This document shows positions 1 to 6,677 of a DNA stretch of 9,798 bases, piece by piece (the stretch's first letter is position 1; the number at the start of each line of letters is the position of its first letter). Source of the DNA: Betaproteobacteria bacterium (GTDB lineage: Bacteria; Pseudomonadota; Gammaproteobacteria; Burkholderiales; Burkholderiaceae_E); contig RFVZ01000088.1 in the NCBI GenBank assembly GCA_009922405.1, positions 1 through 9,798 of the forward strand. Reading direction: 5' to 3'. A program made the translations under genes and the position numbers. The notes under the pieces are model-generated. The model did not search any database and was not told the DNA's origin. It saw only the letters and a list, made by a program, of their open reading frames with translations.

Positions 1-123
1 TGCGCGTTTCGGACCCGCTGCCCGATCGCGCAGGATCAATGCGCACAAGCCAGCCCGGTGTTGGCATTTAAAGGGGGCTCCGAAGGGTCAGGCCAAACCC
101 AGGCTGCTTGCTGGCTGGCCTGA
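1..123 (+). CDS. Oligopeptide/dipeptide ABC transporter ATP-binding protein, C-terminal end (partial)
   Basis: Frame 1 is open from the first base to a TGA at 121-123 and encodes the last 40 residues of a protein that begins outside the window. The peptide starts CRFRTRCPIAQDQCAQ and ends QAACWLA. This spacing of cysteines (C-x5-C-x6-C, then a final AC near the C-terminus) matches the oligo_HPY C-terminal extension found in the Dpp/Opp/Nik-type ATPase subunits, which energise uptake of peptides or nickel and sit on the cytoplasmic face of the membrane. The Walker motifs are outside the window, so DppD versus DppF cannot be decided. The linker before the last cysteine is glycine/serine rich and somewhat longer than usual. 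An ABC peptide transporter operon probably ends here. It is short and was recognised by motif only, but the cysteine pattern is distinctive. Confidence 0.8.
   Translation, partial: CAFRTRCPIAQDQCAQASPVLAFKGGSEGSGQTQAACWLA
88..123 (+). terminator. Strong stem-loop over the stop codon of the ABC ATPase gene
   Basis: TCAGGCCA (88-95) and TGGCCTGA (116-123) form a perfect 8-bp outer stem. CCAG (99-102) and CTGG (111-114) add a 4-bp inner stem with an 8-base loop. The stop codon TGA forms the end of the right arm. No U-tract follows, so it is not a classical intrinsic terminator. It could protect the 3' end of the transporter mRNA or assist rho-dependent termination. The structure is seen; its role is inference. 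Confidence 0.4.
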
Positions 124-249
124 ACGGCTCTTCGAACAACGCTTCGTCGCACCCGGATGCAGTTCAAGCCCGCGGATCCGCGATTTGTCGCGAAGCCGTT
201 GGCGTGCAGCTGATGTCCCAGAGATCCTTACCTGGACCTTCCGACGCTC

Positions 250-254
250 AGAGG
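250..254 (+). promoter_or_regulatory. Ribosome binding site that decides the histidine kinase start
   Basis: AGAGG lies 8 bases upstream of the ATG at 263. The longer in-frame alternative, a TTG at 185, would add 26 residues of arginine-rich sequence with no family resemblance. I therefore place the start at 263. Confidence 0.7.
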
Positions 255-262
255 CACATTTC

Positions 263-1531
263 ATGATCAGCTGGACCCAACGATTCGCACCTGTCACCCA
301 AGGCTTTCATGCCTATGCACGCTGGCTTGTCGGGATCAGCTGGAAAAAATTCTTCCTGCTCGCACTCCTCTTGATGATCTGCGCCAGCATCCTCCAAAGT
401 CTGCCGCCCTTTGCCTGGTTTGCCTCCGAGCACGTGACCCTGAAGCAGGTGGTCGACGTCAAGCGCCATCCGCAACCGGCCGCCATGCTCACCACGACGC
501 TGGTTGCGAACTCGGCAGAAGAGACCTTACCCACCCCAGAGCCCAAGGATCCGCAAATCCACATCGAGATTCAACGAGACAACCAGCCACGGGTTGAAAT
601 CAATGTCCCGGCTTCGGGCGACGCGACCGAAATCTTCGAGACCGTGATTCGGGAGATCCACAAGAACATGGTCGAGAAGAAGGGTCAAGCCCACCCGGAT
701 GACGAGGACGACGACAACACAATGGGCTCAGGGCCCCGGGTCCACGTCCACACTGGGTCCGGCAAGTTCTTAACGGATCTCGCATTCCTGTGGATCGTTG
801 CTTCGATCATCATCAAAATCACCTACACGGGTCGATTGCGCGCCGAAGCACAGGCCAGTGTGGCGACCGAGACCGCGGAGACTGAGCAACTCCGGCGTCA
901 GGTTGCCGAAGCCCAGATGGCCGCAATGCACGCACAACTCGAGCCCCATTTTCTGTTTAATACGCTGGCATCGATCGATCATTTAATCCAAACCGATCCG
1001 CCGCGGGCGAGCCGGATGCAGCAAAGTCTGATTGCGCTCCTGCGCGCCACGATGCCGAACCTGCGTGAAGGCAAAGCGCAATTGCGCAGAACCCTGGGCG
1101 AAGAGTTGGCCGTCATCCATCCCTACCTAGACATCCTGAAAACCCGCATGGAAGAGCGCCTGCAAACGAATCTGCAGGTTCCCCCGGGACTGTTGTCGGC
1201 CGAGTTCCCCCCGATGATGTTGCAAAGCCTGGTCGAGAACGCGATCAAGCACGGGCTCGAACCGAAGCCGCAAGGCGGTGAGATTACGATTGAGGCCCTG
1301 GTTGCCGATGGCCGACTGTTGGTCAATGTGTGTGATACGGGTGTCGGTTTCGGTGCCAGTCCGCCCACCGCAGCCAATCCGACCATTGCACCACTGGGCA
1401 GCGGGCTTGAGAATATTCGCGAACGCCTCAAGCATCTCTATGGCACCGAGGCAACGCTGACGATCGCTCGTAACGAGCCCGAAGGCACGGCGGTCCGAAT
1501 CTCGCTGCCCTACCGGGTCGTGAGCGCCTGA
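263..1531 (+). CDS. LytS-type sensor histidine kinase (His_kinase family, two transmembrane segments)
   Basis: This is an inner-membrane sensor kinase of 422 residues, expected to autophosphorylate and pass phosphate to the LytTR regulator encoded 40 bases downstream. Residues 30-50 form a first membrane segment and about 172-190 a second. Between them is an extracytoplasmic loop of roughly 118 residues with an acidic run (DDEDDD, 146-151) and several histidines. A short coiled coil rich in Glu/Gln/Ala follows the second segment. The kinase core is clear: phospho-acceptor His229 in QLEPHFLFNTL, N-box LVENAIKHG (Asn326), G1 box DTGVGF (Asp358) and G2 box GSGLENIRERL (from Gly379). These are hallmarks of the internal-region family (PF06580) that pairs with LytTR regulators. 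The loop matches no sensor domain I recognise, so the signal is unknown. Domain architecture differs from the multi-pass LytS of Gram-positives and is closer to AlgZ-like kinases. Confidence 0.93.
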   Translation: MISWTQRFAPVTQGFHAYARWLVGISWKKFFLLALLLMICASILQSLPPFAWFASEHVTLKQVVDVKRHPQPAAMLTTTLVANSAEETLPTPEPKDPQIHIEIQRDNQPRVEINVPASGDATEIFETVIREIHKNMVEKKGQAHPDDEDDDNTMGSGPRVHVHTGSGKFLTDLAFLWIVASIIIKITYTGRLRAEAQASVATETAETEQLRRQVAEAQMAAMHAQLEPHFLFNTLASIDHLIQTDPPRASRMQQSLIALLRATMPNLREGKAQLRRTLGEELAVIHPYLDILKTRMEERLQTNLQVPPGLLSAEFPPMMLQSLVENAIKHGLEPKPQGGEITIEALVADGRLLVNVCDTGVGFGASPPTAANPTIAPLGSGLENIRERLKHLYGTEATLTIARNEPEGTAVRISLPYRVVSA

Positions 1532-1571
1532 GTCACGTAAACCAATCGGGTACGGGCACGGAAAAAAGACG

Positions 1572-2372
1572 ATGGCACGACACTCTGAACAGGTTAGGGC
1601 CATCGTCGCGGATGACGAGCGCTTGCTGCGCGATCAGCTCGTCGCCTGCCTGCGCGAGGTCTGGCCCGAGCTCGAACTGGTGGCGCAGGCCCGCAATGGC
1701 CAGGAGGCCGTCGATCTGGTGACCCAGTTCAAGCCGGATGTGGTCTTTCTCGATATCCGCATGCCCGGCTTAACGGGTATCGAAGCGGCCGCCCAGATCA
1801 TTCAACTGGACTTCGGCGACGACCGCCCGCCGCCCGAAATCGTCTTCGTGACGGCCTTTGATCAGTACGCGGTCGAAGCTTTCGAGCGGGGGGCGGTGGA
1901 CTATGTCCTGAAACCCGCACAACCCGAGCGGCTGCGCTTGACGGTGGCCAGACTCCGGCAACGATTAGGCCCGGACACGCGGGCGATTCCACCCCACCTG
2001 CAGTCCCTGCTGTTTCAACTGGGTAAGCAACGCACATCGCCAGAAAGGACCTTGCGCTGGATTCAGGCCGGGGTTGGCTCGACGATTCAAATGGTCCCGA
2101 TCGACGAGGTTCTGTTCTTCATCAGTGATGAAAAGTACACCCGGGTTCAGTCTGCCCGAACGACTGGCCTGATTCGAACCTCGATTCGAGAATTGCTCGA
2201 GACGCTTGATCCCGAACGGTTCTGGCAAATCCATCGCAGCACCGTTGTGAACGTACACGCGATCGCCAGCGTTGATCGGGATGACCGCGGCCGGCAGTTG
2301 GTGCGGCTGCGCGACTGGCCCGAAACGCTCGAGATCAGTCGGACCTTCAGCGGCCTCTTCAAGGCAATGTGA
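1572..2372 (+). CDS. LytTR-family response regulator (REC + LytTR DNA-binding domain)
   Basis: This 266-residue DNA-binding regulator is the probable partner of the upstream kinase. The N-terminal receiver domain (about 8-130) has the acidic pair Asp14/Asp15, the phosphorylation site Asp61 in VVFLDIRMPG, Thr94 in VFVTAF and Lys114 in YVLKP. A short linker leads to a LytTR domain (about 162-262) recognisable by the stretch ISDEKYTRV, by RTSIREL and by FWQIHRSTVVN. Such domains bind pairs of short direct repeats through beta-strand/loop contacts. The receiver contains a slightly long, proline-rich loop (DDRPPPE, 83-89) before the beta-4 strand. A GGA 9 bases before the ATG is a modest ribosome binding site. 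The last gene of the unit ends 17 bases from the stop of the convergent PLP-enzyme gene, with no obvious intrinsic terminator between. Targets cannot be told from this window. Confidence 0.93.
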   Translation: MARHSEQVRAIVADDERLLRDQLVACLREVWPELELVAQARNGQEAVDLVTQFKPDVVFLDIRMPGLTGIEAAAQIIQLDFGDDRPPPEIVFVTAFDQYAVEAFERGAVDYVLKPAQPERLRLTVARLRQRLGPDTRAIPPHLQSLLFQLGKQRTSPERTLRWIQAGVGSTIQMVPIDEVLFFISDEKYTRVQSARTTGLIRTSIRELLETLDPERFWQIHRSTVVNVHAIASVDRDDRGRQLVRLRDWPETLEISRTFSGLFKAM

Positions 2373-2389
2373 ATCGGGGGCGGCGTGGC

Positions 2390-3550
2390 CTACCAGCCGT
2401 AAAAACGCGGCCAGCGATGCAAGACCCCGTCCGTCTCGAGAACCTCGTACTGGGGAAACTGAGCTCCAGTCGCACAGGCGTGGTTGGGCAGGATGCGCAG
2501 CTGCGTGCCGACCGGAAATCGCTCGACGATGGCATGGTCGGGCTCGCTCGAGTGCGCCACGATCCCGTGCTCCTGATTGGCCGAACTCATGACATACGAA
2601 TCGAGAGGCCGACCGAGCGCGTCGCACACGAGGCCATAGCCATAGTCGCGGCCTTGTGCCTGCGTGCCCCGATCGCGGCTCATGGCCATCCAACCGGCGT
2701 CCACGAGTGCCCAGCCTTTTTCGCGCTGATGTCCGATCACCGTGGTCAAGACGCTGAGCGCGATTTCCGTCGGAGCACAGACGCCGACGTTGGCCATCAC
2801 CAGATCAAAAAAGATGTAAACGCCCGCACGCACCTCGGTAACACCCTCGAGTTGTCGGGCCGAGAGCGCGGTTGGCGTGGAGCCTACACTGACGACGGGG
2901 CAGGGAAAACCGTCGGCGCGCAGCCGCTGTGCAGCGCGAACACACCCCGCCCGCTCCTGCTCGGCCATGGCCTGCAGTGCCTCCGGCGTGCTCAAGGCGT
3001 AGCTCGATCCCGCGTGGGTCATGACGCCGCCGAGCCGGGCGCCACCCTGCGCCGCATCATCGGGGTGGGCGCTACCGCCTACGAGCGCACGGCCGACCTC
3101 GAGCAACGCAGCACCCTCGGGCGCCAGACCCGATCGATGCTGGTCAGTATCAATTTCGAGCCAGACCTCAAAGACCTGATGGTGGGTCCTGCCAAATTCA
3201 GAAATGGCCTGTGCGGCCTCGACGTTATCGACGATCAGTTTAAGCGCGCAACCCCGCTCGAGCAGCGCACTCGCCTGCGCCAGCTTCGAGGGCACCATGC
3301 CCACCGCATAGAGGATGTCCACGATGCCTTCGGCAAAAAACTGTTCCGCCTCTTTGAGCGTCGACACGGTAATGCCGCGGGCACCTGCCGCGATCTGCTC
3401 GCGCACGATCGGGACGCATTTGGTGGTTTTCACATGGGGCCGAAAGCGCACCCCGAGCACGTCCATGCGGGCTTGCATACGGGCGATGTTACGGCTCATC
3501 TGCGCATGATCAATCAGCGCAGCCGGGGTATGAATCAGATCGAAGCCCAC
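2390..3550 (-). CDS. D-serine dehydratase-like / D-threonine aldolase-family PLP enzyme (fold type III)
   Basis: A 386-residue cytoplasmic enzyme of the alanine racemase-like N-terminal domain plus DSD1-type C-terminal domain family. The PLP lysine is probably Lys41 in RPHVKTTKC. EIDTDQHRSG (132-141) matches the conserved active-site strand and SVGSTPT (221-227) is the PLP phosphate-binding loop. The C-terminal PNHACATG gives His357-x-Cys359. From family knowledge, His-x-Cys is the zinc pair of eukaryotic-type D-serine dehydratase, while bacterial D-threonine aldolases use His-x-Asp with manganese. A zinc D-serine dehydratase-like reaction (D-serine or a beta-hydroxy-D-amino acid to 2-oxo acid plus ammonia) is therefore favoured over aldol cleavage, but substrate is inferred. 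A Gly/Ala-rich insertion (about 158-173) precedes the THAG motif. It starts with GTG inside the end of the DUF885 gene, a 16-base overlap that implies translational coupling. Confidence 0.85.
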   Translation of the reverse strand: MGFDLIHTPAALIDHAQMSRNIARMQARMDVLGVRFRPHVKTTKCVPIVREQIAAGARGITVSTLKEAEQFFAEGIVDILYAVGMVPSKLAQASALLERGCALKLIVDNVEAAQAISEFGRTHHQVFEVWLEIDTDQHRSGLAPEGAALLEVGRALVGGSAHPDDAAQGGARLGGVMTHAGSSYALSTPEALQAMAEQERAGCVRAAQRLRADGFPCPVVSVGSTPTALSARQLEGVTEVRAGVYIFFDLVMANVGVCAPTEIALSVLTTVIGHQREKGWALVDAGWMAMSRDRGTQAQGRDYGYGLVCDALGRPLDSYVMSSANQEHGIVAHSSEPDHAIVERFPVGTQLRILPNHACATGAQFPQYEVLETDGVLHRWPRFYGW

Positions 3551-5349
3551 TCGCGGACCACCTGTTCGAGAATTTCCAGAGGCACCGCACCTTGCGAAAG
3601 AACGACGCGATGAAAGTCCTTCAAATTAAAGCGATCGCCGAGCTTCGATTGGGCGTACGCGCGCAATTCGAGAATCTTCATCATCCCGACCTTATAGGCC
3701 AGCGCCTGCCCGGGCATGACCAGATAGCGCTCGATTTCGACCGTGACCTCGTTTGCGGCCATGCCGGTTTGCTCGACCATGTAATCGATTGCCTGCTCTC
3801 GACTCCAGCGCTTGGCGTGCATGCCGGTATCCACCACCAACCGCACCGCACGGAACATTTCGGCTTGCAATCGCCCGAGGTCGTTCAGTGGTTCCTTTTG
3901 CAGTCCCATCTCCCGAGCCAATCGCTCGGCGTAGAGCGCCCACCCTTCAACGTAGGCCGTGAAGCCGCTTGCGCGCCGGAAAAAGGGCAGGTCCTCCATC
4001 TTCATCTGCAAGGCGATCTGAAAGTGGTGGCCCGGAATCGCCTCGTGATACGCGAGGGTTCGCATCGTGAATTTCGGCGTCCCCTCCACTTTGTATAAGT
4101 TCGCGAAAAACACCCCCGGCCGATCGCCATCCAGTGAAGGCGGCTGGTAATAACCGCCCGGCGCCGTTTTTTCGGAAAAAGCCGGGACCTGACGTACCGT
4201 GACCCCGAGCTTGGGCCGCAGATCAAACACCTGCTGGGACACCGCATCCGCCTCATCGATGATGGCCTGATAGTCCTTCAGGATCGTCTCTCGGCCCGCC
4301 TGGGTGTCGGGATACAGTTGGTCCGAGCGTCGCGCCAAGGTATTGATCTTGGCAGCACGGGTGACCCCGGGAATCTGCTGTTGCGCCAGGATGGCGTCCA
4401 TTTCAAGCCCAATGCGCTCGACCTCGCGCAAACCTTCTTGATGCAGGGCGTCGGCGGTGGCTCGGGTCGTTGTGTGGTGCGCAATCAAATACTCGTAATA
4501 CGCTTTGCCCTCAGGCAGGCTCCACGCACCGTCGTTGTTCAAGGGCTTGCGCTCGAGTGCCTCGAGGTGCTGCAACAATCGCTGGTAGGGCGGGTAGACG
4601 TCGCGTTCGATCACCGCCACCGCATCGGCCATCAGGGCTTGTTGGGTCTGCGCGCTGATTTTCCCGGCCGGCAATGCGGCCAGTTTGCTCTCGAGCGCTT
4701 TGGCTAACGGGTGTTGCGCGGGCGCGGGGGCAATAAAATCCCGAACCTGCACGATCGTCTTTTCAACCGCGAATTTCGGTGGCAACAAGCCCTTGGCTTC
4801 CCGAACGTTCAGCCCCTCGGTGACCTGTTCAAACGCGCGTGGAAACCCCCGCATACGGGCGATGTAATCGCGCGCACCCGTCTCATTGGCTACGGCATGA
4901 ATATTGATGAGAAAGTCCGGAAGTTGGGACTGAATCCCGAACAGCTGATTGACCGGATAACTGTGCCAACGCCAGCGCTCATCTTCGGCTTGTTGCCGGA
5001 AATTAAATTCGGCAATCCGCCAAGAGGTCTGATCCTGCCCGGTCAGATCATCGTGGGGATAGCGTTTGAAAATCACCGCATTCTTGCGGGCAATCTCAAA
5101 TTGGCGATCCTCCTGCGCGATCGAAAAATCATCGAGCCGATCCGAGTACCAGGCCAGGCCCGTGGTGTCGAGTAACTGCAGGCTCGACAACGTCATCGGT
5201 GATTCGAGCAACTGCTGCACAAAAACCCGGTCGTAAAACCACGAAAGCTTGAGTGGCTCAAACCACCAGGTGTGGGCTAACAACAGGGCTGCCGAGATCG
5301 GCAGGGCGAGGAGCGCAGTCAACACAATCTTCCGAATCGGTCGGGCCAA
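3535..5349 (-). CDS. DUF885 family protein, putative exported or membrane-anchored zinc metallopeptidase
   Basis: This 604-residue protein carries the DUF885 (PF05960) signature HEAIPGHHFQ at 435-444 and the conserved YVEGWALYAE at 466-475. His435, Glu436, His441/442 and Glu468 are the likely metal and catalytic residues by analogy with HExxH-type enzymes. Members are generally regarded as peptidase-like, but few have been characterised. Residues 7-29 form a hydrophobic segment after a basic start (MARPIRK), so the protein is probably exported or anchored in the inner membrane facing the periplasm. The start is uncertain: TTG at 5349 is the most upstream candidate, gives a complete signal-like N-terminus and has only a weak GGAT upstream. 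A GTG eight codons further in (5325) has GGAAG before it but would shorten the basic region. It lies 40 bases downstream of the Bug gene and overlaps the PLP-enzyme gene by 16 bases, so a three-gene operon is likely. Confidence 0.87.
   Translation of the reverse strand: MARPIRKIVLTALLALPISAALLLAHTWWFEPLKLSWFYDRVFVQQLLESPMTLSSLQLLDTTGLAWYSDRLDDFSIAQEDRQFEIARKNAVIFKRYPHDDLTGQDQTSWRIAEFNFRQQAEDERWRWHSYPVNQLFGIQSQLPDFLINIHAVANETGARDYIARMRGFPRAFEQVTEGLNVREAKGLLPPKFAVEKTIVQVRDFIAPAPAQHPLAKALESKLAALPAGKISAQTQQALMADAVAVIERDVYPPYQRLLQHLEALERKPLNNDGAWSLPEGKAYYEYLIAHHTTTRATADALHQEGLREVERIGLEMDAILAQQQIPGVTRAAKINTLARRSDQLYPDTQAGRETILKDYQAIIDEADAVSQQVFDLRPKLGVTVRQVPAFSEKTAPGGYYQPPSLDGDRPGVFFANLYKVEGTPKFTMRTLAYHEAIPGHHFQIALQMKMEDLPFFRRASGFTAYVEGWALYAERLAREMGLQKEPLNDLGRLQAEMFRAVRLVVDTGMHAKRWSREQAIDYMVEQTGMAANEVTVEIERYLVMPGQALAYKVGMMKILELRAYAQSKLGDRFNLKDFHRVVLSQGAVPLEILEQVVREWASI
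3558..3563 (-). promoter_or_regulatory. Ribosome binding site inside DUF885 for the PLP-enzyme gene
   Basis: On the minus strand AGGTGG lies 7 bases before the GTG at 3550, within the last codons of the DUF885 gene. It supports the GTG start and independent or coupled initiation of the overlapping gene. Confidence 0.65.
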
Positions 5350-5384
5350 GTGGTTAATCCAGTGATTAATCCAGTGGTTAACCG
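5349..5384. repeat. Three tandem 12-bp repeats at the Bug-DUF885 junction
   Basis: Three adjacent units read on the plus strand as AGTGGTTAATCC (5349-5360), AGTGATTAATCC (5361-5372) and AGTGGTTAACCG (5373-5384). Units 1 and 2 differ at one position, and unit 3 diverges at the end. They nearly fill the 40-base gap between the Bug stop and the DUF885 start and reach the first base of the TTG start codon. Read in the DUF885 frame they are open and would encode repeated Asn-His-Trp-Ile. Confidence 0.85.
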
Positions 5385-5389
5385 CGCAG

Positions 5390-6415
5390 TCAGTCCAGTG
5401 CGAGCTTTTGGCGCGCCACGACGTCCTGATACACCGTTAATTCGGCCTTGATCTGCGCCGCAAATTCTTCAGGCTTATTGGCAATGACGATCGAGCCCGT
5501 ATCCTCGATCCGCTTGCGCGTCGCAGGATCCTGCACGGTCTTGAGCACTGCGCTGTAAACCTTTTCAACCACCTCGGCGGGCAGACCCTTAGGGCCATAG
5601 ATGCCGTAGTACGCCATCCGGTTCACCGGCTCCAGACCAATCTCTTTAAAGGTCGGCACATTGGGCAACACCGGAAGTCGGTTGGGCGCTGCGACGACGA
5701 TCGGAATCAAGCGGCCATCCTTGATGAAGGGCAAGGCCGAGGGCAGGTTGTCGAAAATGACTGGGACCTGACCGGCCACCGTGTCATTGAGCGCGGGCCC
5801 AGCGCCCCGGTAGGGAATATGCAACACGAAGGTTCCCGAAAGGCTTTTGAAAAGCTCCATCTGCAAGTGTCCGATGCCCCCAGTGCCCGAGCTGGCATAG
5901 CTGTATCGCCCCGGCGCCTTTTTGAGCGCTGCGACGAATTCTGGGTAATTGCGCGCAGGAAAGCTCGGATGGACCGCAATGACATTGGGGGTGGCCGCAA
6001 TGTTGATAATCGGCGTGAAATCAGTCAGAACGTTGTATGGGATCTTTGGATTGATCGCCGGATTGGCCGCCGTGGTCGACACCGTTGCAACCCCGAGCGA
6101 ATAACCATCGGGCGTGGTTTTTGCGGTCTCATTCGCACCCACTACGCCACCACCGCCGGCCTTGTTCTCGACGACCATGGGCTGCCCCAGATGCGGCGAA
6201 ATGCCCTGCGAAACCACCCGGGCAATGATGTCAGTGGTCCCACCCGGTGCAAAAGGTACTACCAGTTTCACCGGCCGGCTCGGATAGGATTGCGCCCCCG
6301 CAATGCCCGAAAAACACGCAAAGAGGCTCAGGGCCAATCCCGTCACAAATCGGGCTGGGGCTGACGGCAAGCCGGACAAGGTCAGGCCAAACGTTGGGTT
6401 TACTTTTGCAATCAT
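5390..6415 (-). CDS. Bug/TctC family periplasmic substrate-binding protein
   Basis: A 341-residue receptor of the tripartite tricarboxylate transporter family (PF03401). The N-terminus has a signal peptide with a hydrophobic core (about 22-36) and a probable cleavage site after AGA at residue 41. The mature protein begins with YPSRPVKLVVPF. The ligand-binding loop PFAPGGTTD (54-62) is followed by the usual helix IARVVSQGISPHLG, then VVEN and the glycine-rich stretch that leads to VGANE. IPYRGAGPALND and YGIYGPKGLP are further family hallmarks. Such proteins bind carboxylates, amino acids or related small molecules in the periplasm. No TctA/TctB membrane genes are visible, as is common for Bug genes in Burkholderiales. 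GGAG lies 10 bases before the ATG. It is the first gene of a likely operon with DUF885 and the PLP enzyme, so its ligand may be a substrate or product of those enzymes. Confidence 0.93.
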   Translation of the reverse strand: MIAKVNPTFGLTLSGLPSAPARFVTGLALSLFACFSGIAGAQSYPSRPVKLVVPFAPGGTTDIIARVVSQGISPHLGQPMVVENKAGGGGVVGANETAKTTPDGYSLGVATVSTTAANPAINPKIPYNVLTDFTPIINIAATPNVIAVHPSFPARNYPEFVAALKKAPGRYSYASSGTGGIGHLQMELFKSLSGTFVLHIPYRGAGPALNDTVAGQVPVIFDNLPSALPFIKDGRLIPIVVAAPNRLPVLPNVPTFKEIGLEPVNRMAYYGIYGPKGLPAEVVEKVYSAVLKTVQDPATRKRIEDTGSIVIANKPEEFAAQIKAELTVYQDVVARQKLALD

Positions 6416-6465
6416 GGGTCGTGCGCTCCAGATCCCCGCGACTCCGGGGCGTTTTCAAGATCAGC

Positions 6466-6494
6466 GTTAAATTGACTCGTCACTGTACAACCAA
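6466..6494 (-). promoter_or_regulatory. Candidate sigma-70 promoter for the Bug-DUF885-PLP enzyme operon
   Basis: On the minus strand, TTGGTT (6494-6489) and TTTAAC (6471-6466) are separated by exactly 17 bases, about 50 bases before the ATG at 6415. Matches to consensus are 3/6 and 4/6, so this is a weak prediction. The rest of the 262-base divergent region (6416-6677) shows a small CCCCG/CGGGG hairpin at 6434-6449 and no gene. Confidence 0.3.
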
Positions 6495-6677
6495 GCTCTA
6501 GTCCAGCGATTCAAGGCGCCCCGCCAACCCTATTCGGGTTTTCCGTGGCTCAACCATTCATGGACCATCGCGGTTTGGTGGTGTGCGAAGATACAACAAA
6601 GTCTTCACTGTCATTGTTTTGCCATCTCACCGATAGCGACCCGATTGGTTTCTCGATATTTCATCCTGGAGTAGCCC

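Noticed and set aside
185..262. N-terminal extension of the histidine kinase from TTG at 185
   Set aside because: The extension is arginine-rich and unlike the family, whereas ATG at 263 has a well-spaced AGAGG.
1965..2693. Minus-strand open frame of 242 codons
   Set aside because: It overlaps both the response regulator and the PLP-enzyme gene in other frames and has low-complexity Arg/Ala/His-rich composition.
2369..3613. Long plus-strand open frame of 414 codons
   Set aside because: It lies wholly antisense to the PLP-enzyme gene, which has clear family motifs. Its own translation shows no recognisable domain and is rich in Arg/His, as expected for a shadow in GC-rich DNA.
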